Source of the DNA: Clostridiales bacterium
GTDB lineage: Bacteria > Bacillota > Clostridia > Oscillospirales > Acutalibacteraceae
Assembly (NCBI GenBank): GCA_019419895.1
Contig: JAHZIE010000018.1
Coordinates: 1 to 41,736, forward strand
Direction of reading: 5' to 3'
DNA length: 41,736 nt
Of the stretch, positions 33,843-41,681 are shown one piece after another. Below the pieces are notes generated by a model. It made no database searches. It worked only from the letters and a program-made list of their open reading frames with translations, and had not been told where the DNA came from. Position numbers and translations under genes: made by a program. Every line of letters begins with the position of its first letter. Position 1 is the first letter of the stretch.

Positions 33843-33909
33843 GGGCCGTAAGAAAAAGGATCTGTGCAAAGGGCTTCCGGCGGCAGGCCCTTTCGGAAAT
33901 TTGCGGCCC
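33843..33909. other. Nested hairpin in the intergenic region
   Basis: Outer stem GGGCCG (33843-33848) / CGGCCC (33904-33909) enclosing inner stem AAAGGGC (33868-33874) / GCCCTTT (33887-33893). No T tail, so not a terminator. It lies between the GH31 terminator and the SGNH gene. The rest of 33910-34066 contains a TATAAT (34024-34029) without a convincing -35. Confidence 0.4.
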
Positions 33910-34066
33910 GATGAAAAAGGTTTCCAGCGCGTTTTTCTGAAAGAAAGGGAGGAATTCAGCCTGAAATAAAAAAGCTTCAGAAAAAAGACAGGAAATATGA
34001 ACTTTTTCGCTGTAAGCGTCATCTATAATCTAGAAAGTAAGATACTACCGGTAAGGAGTGGGGAGA

Positions 34067-35017
34067 ATGCCCGGCCAAAGAAGATATGATTCCCAAAAGA
34101 GGAAAAGAATGGCAAGGAAAAAGAGAAGAATTCTTGTTGTCGCCTCGGTTGTCCTGATAGTTGCGGCAGTTACCCTGTTTTGTATTTTGTTGGCGCGGAG
34201 AGCGTCGGGAAACGGGACGGGTTCAAGCTCTTCTGATCAGCAGCTGCTTTCTTCTCAGGATTCCCAGCCGCCTCCATCCTCCCGGCAGGAAAGTTCTTCC
34301 CAGCCGCCGGAAGGGAGCTCTTCTTCCACCCCTTTGGCTTCTTCCGGCAGTGATGAAAGCGGTTCCAGTTCATCCTTCCAGAATCATACGGCTTCCCCTT
34401 CCGCCCAGCCGCCCAGCACGGTTCCTGAAAGCGCGCCCGTGGATAACAGTTATTTTGATGACGCGCTTTTCATTGGGGATTCCCGGGTGGATGACTTTGG
34501 AATATACTCCGGCTTGAAATCAAAATTTTACGCCTCCACAGGACTGAACGTCAATACGGTGTTCACCAAACAGTTCGTTAAAGTCAACGGGCAGAAATAT
34601 ACGGTTCCTCAGGCGCTGAACCAGCAGAAATTTAAAAAAGTGTATGTCAAGTTGGGAGTCAACGAGCTGGGATGGTATTACAGCAACGTATTTGTAGAAC
34701 AGTATGCCAAGCTGATTGATCTCATCAAGAAAACCCAGCCGGACGCTGAGATTTATGTCCAAAGCGTCATCGCGGTGAGCAAGGAGAAAAATGATAAGGA
34801 CACGGAAGGGTTCAACAATAAGAAAGTATTGGAATATAATCAGCTGTTGTCGCAAATGGCGAAGGAAAAGGGCGTTCATTACCTGAATCTGAACGAGGAT
34901 TTAGCTGATAAGGACGGAAACCTTTTCGCCGACGCGAGCACTGACGGAATTCATCCGACAAAGGAGTACTGTCTGGTGTGGCTTGATTATCTGAAAACCC
35001 ATACTGCCAAATCGTAA
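34067..35017 (+). CDS. Membrane-anchored SGNH/GDSL hydrolase
   Basis: A 316-aa protein. It has a basic N terminus, one TM (about 21-43), then a long Ser/Gln/Pro-rich linker (about 47-125) reaching through the wall, and an SGNH esterase domain (about 128-312). The catalytic residues are Ser139 in FIGDSRVDD, Asn199 in LGVNELG (block III) and Asp293/His296 in DGIHPT. Start ATG 34067, AAGGAG at 8-9 nt. SGNH enzymes of this topology often remove or add acetyl groups on wall polymers. It is the first of four same-strand genes with short gaps, ahead of the sigmaV/RsiV-like pair, so a wall-modification role under stress is plausible inference. Confidence 0.88.
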   Translation: MPGQRRYDSQKRKRMARKKRRILVVASVVLIVAAVTLFCILLARRASGNGTGSSSSDQQLLSSQDSQPPPSSRQESSSQPPEGSSSSTPLASSGSDESGSSSSFQNHTASPSAQPPSTVPESAPVDNSYFDDALFIGDSRVDDFGIYSGLKSKFYASTGLNVNTVFTKQFVKVNGQKYTVPQALNQQKFKKVYVKLGVNELGWYYSNVFVEQYAKLIDLIKKTQPDAEIYVQSVIAVSKEKNDKDTEGFNNKKVLEYNQLLSQMAKEKGVHYLNLNEDLADKDGNLFADASTDGIHPTKEYCLVWLDYLKTHTAKS

Positions 35018-35029
35018 GGAGAGAGAACA

Positions 35030-35524
35030 ATGAAAATGAGAAAAAAAAGCAAGGGATTATTATCCTGCTGTATTATAATGTGCATGGTCATGATGTTTGG
35101 GCTGGTTTCCTGCTCCAAGGCTCAGGAGGAGATTTCTGTCGACGCGGAGCAGCTGGCCGGAGACCTGTTCACCAAAATCACCTATGAGGATAAGCTTGCC
35201 CAGGTTGAGCAGGATGTTGCCGTCAATAATCTTTTTGACTGTGCAGATGTTAAAATAAAGGAATGCTATGTCTATGAAAGCTCCAGGGCTACGGCGGAGG
35301 AAATCGCGGTTTTCGTCTGTGAAAACGGTGAGGAAGCGCAGAAAATGCGGGAGGTTCTGGAAACAAGGGTTGAGGAACAAAAAGAATCTTATGAGGATTA
35401 TGTGCCTGAGGAGCTGGTAAAGCTGGACAAAGCGGTAATTGAAATTAAAGGGAATTACGCCGTCCTGGTTGTCGCGAATGATAGTGAGGGCGTTAAGAAC
35501 ATTCTCGCGGAATACTTGAAATAA
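35030..35524 (+). CDS. DUF4358 domain lipoprotein
   Basis: A 164-aa lipoprotein: hydrophobic signal with the lipobox LVSC (Cys28), then a DUF4358-like domain (about 35-162) with ITYEDKLAQVEQDVAVNNLF and a C-terminal NDSEGVKNIL. No known catalytic motif. The start lies 12 nt after the SGNH stop, with AAGGAGAG upstream. DUF4358 lipoproteins are often next to SGNH proteins and ECF sigma factors in Clostridia. It may be an accessory or sensor on the outer membrane face, but the function is unknown. Confidence 0.85.
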   Translation: MKMRKKSKGLLSCCIIMCMVMMFGLVSCSKAQEEISVDAEQLAGDLFTKITYEDKLAQVEQDVAVNNLFDCADVKIKECYVYESSRATAEEIAVFVCENGEEAQKMREVLETRVEEQKESYEDYVPEELVKLDKAVIEIKGNYAVLVVANDSEGVKNILAEYLK

Positions 35525-35575
35525 GGAGAAGCGCACGGCGGTCATAAGGGAAAATAGCTTTAGGAGGAAACAGGG

Positions 35576-36061
35576 GTGGCCACTTATCAGGAGGAAAAAA
35601 AGCAATATTTGCTGGATTTTATCCGGGAATACCAGGATCACCTCTACCGGCTGGCCTATTGCTATACAAAAAATCCTGAGGACGCCATGGATTTGACCCA
35701 GGACGCGGTGATTAAGGCCATCACAAAAATAGATACCCTGCGGGAAAGGGACAATATCAAGAATTGGGTATACCGTATTCTGGTCAACGAGTGCCTGATG
35801 TTTCTCCGGAAAAATAAACGGCTTCTCTATCTGGAGGATTCCATTGGGGAAATTGAGGACGAGCGTCAGAAAATCGGGGAGGACAGGATAGATCTGCTCC
35901 GCGCGCTGGAGCATTTGAACCCGAAGCAGAGGACAGTGATTATGCTGCATTATTTTGAAGATATGAAGCTGGATGAAATCGCGGCTGTGACAGAAACAAA
36001 TCTGAGCACTGTGAAATCGAGGCTTTATAAAGGCCTGGAGCTGATGAAAAAGTGGCTGTGA
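35576..36061 (+). CDS. ECF sigma factor, sigmaV-like
   Basis: A 161-aa sigma-70 family protein with sigma region 2 (about 20-90: YRLAYCYTKNPEDAMDLTQDA, KNWVYRILVN) and region 4 (about 108-160: LNPKQRTVIMLHYFEDM, AAVTETNLSTVKSRLYKGLE), without regions 1 and 3, as in ECF sigma factors. It is followed by an RsiV-type anti-sigma, so it is called sigmaV-like. GTG 35576, with AGGAGG at 8-9 nt. It would direct transcription of envelope-defence genes once released. sigmaV in Bacillus and Clostridioides responds to lysozyme. Confidence 0.92.
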   Translation: MATYQEEKKQYLLDFIREYQDHLYRLAYCYTKNPEDAMDLTQDAVIKAITKIDTLRERDNIKNWVYRILVNECLMFLRKNKRLLYLEDSIGEIEDERQKIGEDRIDLLRALEHLNPKQRTVIMLHYFEDMKLDEIAAVTETNLSTVKSRLYKGLELMKKWL

Positions 36062-36086
36062 GCATGGTGAAGGTGGTGTAGTCGTT

Positions 36087-36950
36087 ATGAGGCTGAAAGA
36101 GGACGCCAAAAAGTTTTATCATTCCATTCCAATTCCCCAGGAATTTCACCAAAGGATGGCAGATGTGATTGCAAACGTAAAGGAAAAGGAAAACCGTACC
36201 CTCCTTCCCACCTTCCGCACATGGACAAAGAGGTGCGGTTTGGCGCTGGTGGCCTGTTTTGCCCTTTTTACGCTTTCTCTGAATGTCAGCCCCGTGTTTG
36301 CTGAAAACGTTTCGTCTCTTCCTGTGATCGGAGATCTGGCAAAACTGGTTACCTTCCGTTCTTATGAGGAGGACGATGTTAAGATTGTGGACATCCGTAT
36401 GCCTTCCCTCCACAATACCGGCAACAGCGAGCTGGAAGACCGGATCAATTATGACATTCTTCAAAAAATGGAGAAATTTGCCCAGGAGTCGGAACAGATG
36501 GCGCAGGAATATTATGACGCTTTTATCGCGACGGGTGGCAAAAAGGAAGATTTCCTTCCTATTCTGATATATTTTGATTATGATATCAAATACTGGGGCG
36601 GCGATAAACTGTCTTTCACCATCATAAAAAGCGAAACTGCCGCCAGCGTCTATACGGAAATGAATTATTACAATGTCGATATGGAAACCGGAAAGGACAT
36701 CACTTTAGAGCAGCTGTTTGGGCCAAATTATAAGGAGCTTCTCAACCAGGAGATCAAGGAACAGATTGCCTACCGTACCGAGCACAACGAGAATGAAATT
36801 TTTTTTGACGGTGATTTGGCCTTCCAGACGATAGCGGATGATCAGAATTTTTATTTGAAGGATGATCATACGGCGGTGATTGTATTTGATAAATATGAAA
36901 TTGCACCCGGCTACATGGGATTTGTAGAATTCGAGGTTGCGTATTCTTGA
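36087..36950 (+). CDS. RsiV-like anti-sigma factor (DUF3298)
   Basis: A 287-aa protein with a cytoplasmic N-terminal sigma-binding part (about 1-48), one TM (about 49-70) and an extracellular domain with DUF4163/DUF3298 character (VKIVDIRMPSL, GKDITLEQLFGPNYKELLN, KDDHTAVIVFDKYEIAPGY). After the TM the sequence VSPVFA-EN resembles a signal peptidase site, as used for site-1 cleavage of RsiV after lysozyme binding. It starts 25 nt after the sigma gene, and a strong terminator follows at once. Lysozyme binding is inferred from the family, not visible in the sequence. Confidence 0.87.
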   Translation: MRLKEDAKKFYHSIPIPQEFHQRMADVIANVKEKENRTLLPTFRTWTKRCGLALVACFALFTLSLNVSPVFAENVSSLPVIGDLAKLVTFRSYEEDDVKIVDIRMPSLHNTGNSELEDRINYDILQKMEKFAQESEQMAQEYYDAFIATGGKKEDFLPILIYFDYDIKYWGGDKLSFTIIKSETAASVYTEMNYYNVDMETGKDITLEQLFGPNYKELLNQEIKEQIAYRTEHNENEIFFDGDLAFQTIADDQNFYLKDDHTAVIVFDKYEIAPGYMGFVEFEVAYS

Positions 36951-36993
36951 AAAGAAGGCCCGGCGGCCCCTCCTCCGCCGGGCCTTCTTTTTT
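36951..36993 (+). terminator. Intrinsic terminator of the SGNH-sigma-RsiV operon
   Basis: A perfect 16-bp stem, AAAGAAGGCCCGGCGG / CCGCCGGGCCTTCTTT, with an 8-nt loop and a T tail. It begins directly after the rsiV-like stop codon. Confidence 0.95.
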
Positions 36994-37444
36994 CTTGCTG
37001 GTATAGAAAAACGGCAAAAAAGAGGAAAGGAAAACTGCCGCCTTGAAAAATACTGCTATGAGGGAAAAGAAAAGGGTTCGTTGAAAATAGAATAAAGAGG
37101 GCCAAATTTCTTAGAAAAGGGGCGGGATGTCTATTGCGTTACAGAGGGAAAGGCTGTACGGTTGGTTGAAACTGTTGGCATTATGTATTTATCGGTGTAT
37201 TCTTTTAGTTTCTCTGATGCTGGACGCCATTGGCGATGGCGATCTGAATCTTTCGTGACGGAATGGATACCCACTCCTTTTGCAAATGGAGAAATCTTTC
37301 CTCAGTTCAGGTGTTTTCTACAAGAATGGCGGATTTTCTCAGATCCTATACCTGTAAAAAATTTTACCAAAACGGCAGGATATCTGATAGAAAGGAATAT
37401 ATTTCCAGTATGGGAGCAAAAGCTTTGAAATATAAAAAAAGATC
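36994..37444. other. Intergenic region with a doubtful ORF
   Basis: An 88-codon frame at 37162-37428 has a GTG-like start without a good ribosome binding site and no recognisable domain; the sequence is AT-rich and unlike its neighbours. I do not call a gene here. It could be degraded DNA. Confidence 0.45.
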
Positions 37445-37473
37445 ATGACAAATGGAAAAGCAGGCAGTATAAT
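37445..37473 (+). promoter_or_regulatory. Promoter of the isomerase/GH123-like unit
   Basis: ATGACA (37445-37450), 17-nt spacer, perfect TATAAT (37468-37473), 31 nt before the start codon. Confidence 0.65.
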
Positions 37474-37504
37474 GGGGACAAAATGAGAAAAGGGGGAAAT
37501 TGGA

Positions 37505-38287
37505 ATGAAATTTGGTGTCTGTGGAAAACTGGAAAACGCGCCGGTTTTTCAGGAAAATGGGTTTGACTATTTTGAATTGAATTTTTCAGAATGGGCGGAA
37601 GCGGAAGAAGAAAAAATCAGAGAAGCGCAGAACCGGGTGGAAACCGCCGGGTTCTATCCGGAAGCGATGAATGTTATGCTGCCGGGAACCTTCCGTATTA
37701 TTGACAAAGAAAATAATATAGCTTCCTTTCAGGACTACCTAAAAAGGGGCTTTGACCACGCGGCGCGGCTTCATACGGAAATTGTAGCTTTTGGCTCCGG
37801 CCGGGCGCGCGGCATGCCCGAGGGTTTTTCCGACCGCGCGCAGGCTTATGAGCGGCTGGAAGCGTTTTTAAAACTGGCAGGAGAAATTGCGGCTTCCTAT
37901 CATATCAAAATCGCGGTAGAACCCCTGTCTTTCCGCGAATCTAATATGATAAATCTTGTGGGAGAGGCTGTCTATTTGGCATCCCGGGTTGCATTGGATA
38001 ATGTCTGCTGTCTGGCGGATTATTACCATATCGCCTCCAACGGTGAGAGCTGCAAATCCGTTTCCGCCTTTTCAGAATGGGTTGGACACTGCCATATCGC
38101 CTGCCCGAATAATAGAACCTGCCCGTTACCAGGCGTCTGGGACTATTCTCCCTTTTTTGATGCGTTAAAGGAATCCGGCTATCAGGAAAGAATCAGCATC
38201 GAGTGTAGTGAAACCAATTGGGAAAAGGAGGCCGGACGGGCGCTTGACTTTTTAAAAAGCTGCGTGAAAAATCAGAGGGCTGTGTGA
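37505..38287 (+). CDS. Sugar phosphate isomerase/epimerase (xylose isomerase-like TIM barrel)
   Basis: A 260-aa AP endonuclease-2 / xylose isomerase-like barrel. The metal-ligand pattern is complete: Glu139 in VEPLSFRES, Asp172 in LADYYHIA, His195/His197 in GHCHIAC and Glu233 in SIECSE. Such enzymes epimerise or isomerise keto sugars or inositols, with the metal in the active site. The ATG follows AAGGGGGAA. It is the first gene of a two-gene unit with the GH123-like protein 120 nt downstream. Together they suggest use of one uncommon sugar, not further specified by the sequence. Confidence 0.88.
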   Translation: MKFGVCGKLENAPVFQENGFDYFELNFSEWAEAEEEKIREAQNRVETAGFYPEAMNVMLPGTFRIIDKENNIASFQDYLKRGFDHAARLHTEIVAFGSGRARGMPEGFSDRAQAYERLEAFLKLAGEIAASYHIKIAVEPLSFRESNMINLVGEAVYLASRVALDNVCCLADYYHIASNGESCKSVSAFSEWVGHCHIACPNNRTCPLPGVWDYSPFFDALKESGYQERISIECSETNWEKEAGRALDFLKSCVKNQRAV

Positions 38288-38407
38288 AGCATGGACTCCA
38301 TCAGGCTTCTTTGAAGTATTCGTGGATAATTCCATTGGAAAAAGGAATTCCGGAAGGAAAGCTTAAAAGCGTCATGGGTATTTTTGTGGAATGGAGAAAA
38401 GAGAGAA

Positions 38408-40822
38408 ATGAAACTATATGAGATTGACAGGAAGATACAAATCCGCCATTTTTCAGATCTCAGTATCTTGGAGGGAAGAGCCTCCACAAACAGCCTTTCC
38501 CTGTTCATTTCAGCGCAGGAAGATTTTGTCCTTCAACTGGCAGCCCTGCCGGAAGGGGAGAAAAAGATTGTGGGAATTTCGGCAGAAGGGGATGAAACAA
38601 TCACCTGCATCAACACCCAGATAACAGATAAATTCGGGCGCAGTTATGAAAAAGAAGTCCCCCTGGAGGAAGGAAAAATCCAGCCGTTGTTTTTTCTTTT
38701 GCCGGTTTCCGGAAACAAGCCGGGAAGTCAGAAGAATATCCGGCTGACCATTTACACCGATCTAGGGGAAGTTTCCCTTTCCATAAAAATTTCCTATACG
38801 GACGAACCGGTGGAGAATCGAGGTGATAATGAGCTTTGGCGGCTGTCAAGGCTTCATTGGCTGAATTCCTCCCGTTTTTTGGACAATCATCCGGTCGCGC
38901 CGTACACCGTTCCCAAAGTGGATGGACGGAGAATCAAAATCCTTGGCCGGGATATTTGGATTGGAGAAAATGGGCTTCCGGAACAGGCAGTCAGCTATTT
39001 TGACGAGGGAATTTATCTCAAAGAAGAGGAGCAAAGACGCCTGCTGGCCTCACCAATGTGTTTTTCAGTTGCTGGAGAGGAGATCATTTATGACGCGCCG
39101 GTATTGAAACAGGAAGATGGACGCATCGATATTTCCGCCTGCGGAAGTTCAGAGCATTTCCGGGTCAATGTCGAGGGAATCCTGAGATATGAAGGGTCGG
39201 TTGATTATCTCCTCACTCTCACGGCCCTCAGCGACGTCCAGACAGAAGATATTTCCCTTCAGGCAACGCTCTCCCCAGATTGCGCCGATTATATGATCGG
39301 GCTTGGAGCCGTCGGCGGGCCGGCTCATGATCTCACCTTTCATTGGACGGCGGAAAAGCATCTGGACTGCCTTTTTGTGGGAGCGGTCAACGCGGGGCTG
39401 CGCATCAAGTGGAAAGCGGAAGATTACACCAAGCCGCTGGTGAATATTTATTATAGGAATCAGCCTCTGAACGTGCCGGAAACCACCTGGGATAACCACC
39501 AGGCGGGAAGAATTATCTTTCAGAACAGAAAAAATACGCCGGTGATCATGTCAAATACAGGCCTTTTCTCCATGAAAAAGGGAGAAAGCCGTCTTTTCAG
39601 ATTTGAGATTCATTTTACTCCTTTTAAAGCAATTGATTATCAAAAACATTATTCTGTCCGGTACAGCCATAACGATCACCTCGAAAACGGCAGGGAAGAG
39701 GTGGAACGCGCCGCGCGCAATGGATTAAATTATATTATTGTCCACCATGGCAACCGGTTTCATCCCTTTATCAATTATCCGTTTATTGAAACCCAGGAGC
39801 TGAAAAGTCTTGTGGAGGAAGCGCGGAAAAAGAATATCGGCGTACTGGTTTATTATACTGTGCGTGAGCACAGCAACCATATGGCTGAAGTCTTCGCGTA
39901 CAAAGCCCTTGGGGATGAGATTATCCTGCGCAAAAGGGGAAAGGGGTTTCCCTGGAAGGATGGTCCCGCGAAATGGCTGACGGAATATTTTGGGGAGGAG
40001 ATTATACCAGCCTGGAAGGTGGAATATCAGGAAGGAAAATACAAGGACGATCCCGATATTTCATTCCTTGTCCGGCCCAATTCCCGTTTGGACAGTTATT
40101 ATATAGAGGGGCTTGACTGGTTGGTAAAGAATATAGGAATTCAGGGGATCTATATCGATGATACCGCCCTGGATAGGACGACCATTGAGCGTGCCAAAAA
40201 GGTTTTGGCTCAGGCCAATGGACTGATAAATATGCACATGTGGAATCATGAGACAGACTGTGCGGGCGATGTCAGCTGTATGAGCCTTTATACGGAACTT
40301 TTCCCCTTCCTGGACAATCTATGGATAGGGGAAGGATACCGTTACCGCAAGCTTTCCCCTGAGTATCTTTTGATGGAGGTTTCCGGTATTCCCTACGGTC
40401 AGACAAGCCAAATGCTGCAGGATGGGGGAGATCCTTATATCGGGATGCTCTATGCCATGAACAACCGGTTTGGATGGGGCGTGGAGAATGCGGGCAGAAT
40501 TTATTCCCTGTGGGATCGGTTTGAGATTGAGAAAGCGGAAATGAGAGGATACTGGCACAGCAAAAATCCGGTCAGCACCGGTTGCGGCGATGTAAAAGCT
40601 ACCGTGTATCTCAAAGAAAAAGCCGCGCTCGTCTGTATGTTCAATTTTTCAGAAGAATCGGCATCCTTTTCCCTAAAGGTACACAGGGAAAAGCTTGGCT
40701 TTTCTCCTAACGGCATGAAAGAGGTTTGGATTGAAGGGCTTCAGGAGGAAAAAAGAATGGGACTGTCTGACAAAATAACTTTGGGTCCCCAAGAAGGCAG
40801 AATTCTACTTTTGGAAGAATAG
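38408..40822 (+). CDS. GH123-like (DUF6067-type) glycoside hydrolase-related protein
   Basis: An 804-aa cytoplasmic protein. The N-terminal beta-sandwich-like part (about 1-400) contains ELWRLSRLHWLNSSRF (about 142-157), which I associate with DUF6067/GH123-like N domains. A C-terminal TIM barrel (about 410-740) has VHHGNRFHPF, GVLVYYTVREHS and GIYIDDTALDR with Asp584/Asp585 as likely catalytic acids. GH123 enzymes are beta-N-acetylgalactosaminidases using substrate assistance; whether this one shares that is unclear. ATG 38408 follows GGAGAAAAGAG. It forms a unit with the upstream TIM-barrel isomerase. No signal peptide, so the substrate must be imported. Confidence 0.7.
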   Translation: MKLYEIDRKIQIRHFSDLSILEGRASTNSLSLFISAQEDFVLQLAALPEGEKKIVGISAEGDETITCINTQITDKFGRSYEKEVPLEEGKIQPLFFLLPVSGNKPGSQKNIRLTIYTDLGEVSLSIKISYTDEPVENRGDNELWRLSRLHWLNSSRFLDNHPVAPYTVPKVDGRRIKILGRDIWIGENGLPEQAVSYFDEGIYLKEEEQRRLLASPMCFSVAGEEIIYDAPVLKQEDGRIDISACGSSEHFRVNVEGILRYEGSVDYLLTLTALSDVQTEDISLQATLSPDCADYMIGLGAVGGPAHDLTFHWTAEKHLDCLFVGAVNAGLRIKWKAEDYTKPLVNIYYRNQPLNVPETTWDNHQAGRIIFQNRKNTPVIMSNTGLFSMKKGESRLFRFEIHFTPFKAIDYQKHYSVRYSHNDHLENGREEVERAARNGLNYIIVHHGNRFHPFINYPFIETQELKSLVEEARKKNIGVLVYYTVREHSNHMAEVFAYKALGDEIILRKRGKGFPWKDGPAKWLTEYFGEEIIPAWKVEYQEGKYKDDPDISFLVRPNSRLDSYYIEGLDWLVKNIGIQGIYIDDTALDRTTIERAKKVLAQANGLINMHMWNHETDCAGDVSCMSLYTELFPFLDNLWIGEGYRYRKLSPEYLLMEVSGIPYGQTSQMLQDGGDPYIGMLYAMNNRFGWGVENAGRIYSLWDRFEIEKAEMRGYWHSKNPVSTGCGDVKATVYLKEKAALVCMFNFSEESASFSLKVHREKLGFSPNGMKEVWIEGLQEEKRMGLSDKITLGPQEGRILLLEE

Positions 40823-41373
40823 CACTTACACACCGTTGGACAGGATCTGCCTGTGAAATGCCAATAGGCGGGCAGGCGTTGTACAGCGGTGATGTTATTT
40901 TTACTTGCCTTGGAACGGTCTTGTAAAGTCATGCCGTCCCGGTGAATATAGAATAGTAATCGAAAGGGAGGATGCTGCGCCTATTCTTCAAAAGGAGGGA
41001 AATATTCTGTATCTTTTGCAGAGTGGTTCGATGTCTCCGCCGCGCCTGATATCCATCCCGATAATGGTCGGATATTGGCGGCCGTTCATCGCTTCTAAAG
41101 CATTGGTGCCGTGCGGTGGGAGATTTTGATATGATGGGTTCAAGAAGGATTTTCCTGTGATTTTTGGAGATACAAAGATGGTTCTCTGCCACCGCATGTA
41201 TACGCCCAACACATTATAGATATATCGATATACATAGAACAGCGGAAAGAACAATGGCCGCTGATACGCCGAAAAAATAATAGTTGGAAAAAAGAAATCC
41301 CAAGAATCATGTAACTTCTGGGAACCTTTTTCTAGGAGATTTTAATAAGCAATTTGCGCCTTCTCAACTTATA
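40823..41373. other. Intergenic region, no gene supported
   Basis: Short competing frames (for example 40905-41129 plus, 40929-41254 minus) overlap each other and lack ribosome binding sites. The DNA is AT-richer than the neighbouring genes. Peptide fragments such as IPIMVGYWRPF do not form a recognisable family. Decayed coding DNA is possible. Confidence 0.4.
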
Positions 41374-41452
41374 AAAAAGCCGACGGTATTGTAAAGATGC
41401 TGAAAACACATTTACAATCAATTAGACAAGCCGTCATCAAAAGGGCTTTTTG
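41374..41452 (+). terminator. Long three-part hairpin with T run
   Basis: Nested arms AAAAAGCC (41374-41381) / GGCTTTTT (41444-41451), GACGG (41382-41386) / CCGTC (41431-41435) and TTGTAAA (41389-41395) / TTTACAA (41411-41417). It ends in TTTTT, so it may be a terminator, though the nearest plus-strand gene ends 550 bp upstream. It could instead be part of an unrecognised element. Confidence 0.4.
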
Positions 41453-41490
41453 ACAGAAAAGGGAACAATGAAACGGATGGATTGGTGTTT

Positions 41491-41525
41491 AATAAAAAAT
41501 CGGAACAGGAGAAACCCGTTCCGAT
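41491..41525 (-). terminator. Intrinsic terminator on the minus strand
   Basis: Stem ATCGGAAC (41499-41506) / GTTCCGAT (41518-41525) with an 11-nt loop; on the minus strand it is followed by TTTTTTATT. It would end a minus-strand transcript entering from the right contig end, so a gene or RNA there is cut off. Confidence 0.65.
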
Positions 41526-41681
41526 AAGTGAGAACCACATGAAGAAGATATTGTAATTTTGGCAGTGGGAGTTGGACTTACGCAAATCGTAAAAAGCTGG
41601 TAGCGGCGGGCTGTTTTGATGGACGCAGGCGGCTTAAAAAGTCGCCATAACCGAACAGGAGAGCAGAATGCGATTTTCTGT
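41526..41681. other. Right-end intergenic region
   Basis: No gene seen. The minus-strand frame 41489-41728 spans both the terminator and the repeat, so it is unlikely to be coding. A GGCAGTGGG near 41561 looks vaguely tRNA-like, but no cloverleaf can be drawn. Confidence 0.4.

Noticed and set aside
33998..34020. ECF-type promoter (GAAC...CGTC) before the SGNH gene
   Set aside because: The spacer is 14 nt, about 2 short of the usual ECF distance, and a sigmaA-like TATAAT overlaps; not strong enough to claim sigmaV autoregulation.
37162..37428. 88-codon ORF before the isomerase gene
   Set aside because: Weak start context, no domain, AT-rich; may be decayed DNA.
41555..41600. tRNA-like fragment (GGCAGTGGG ...)
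   Set aside because: No consistent acceptor, D or T arm can be drawn on either strand.
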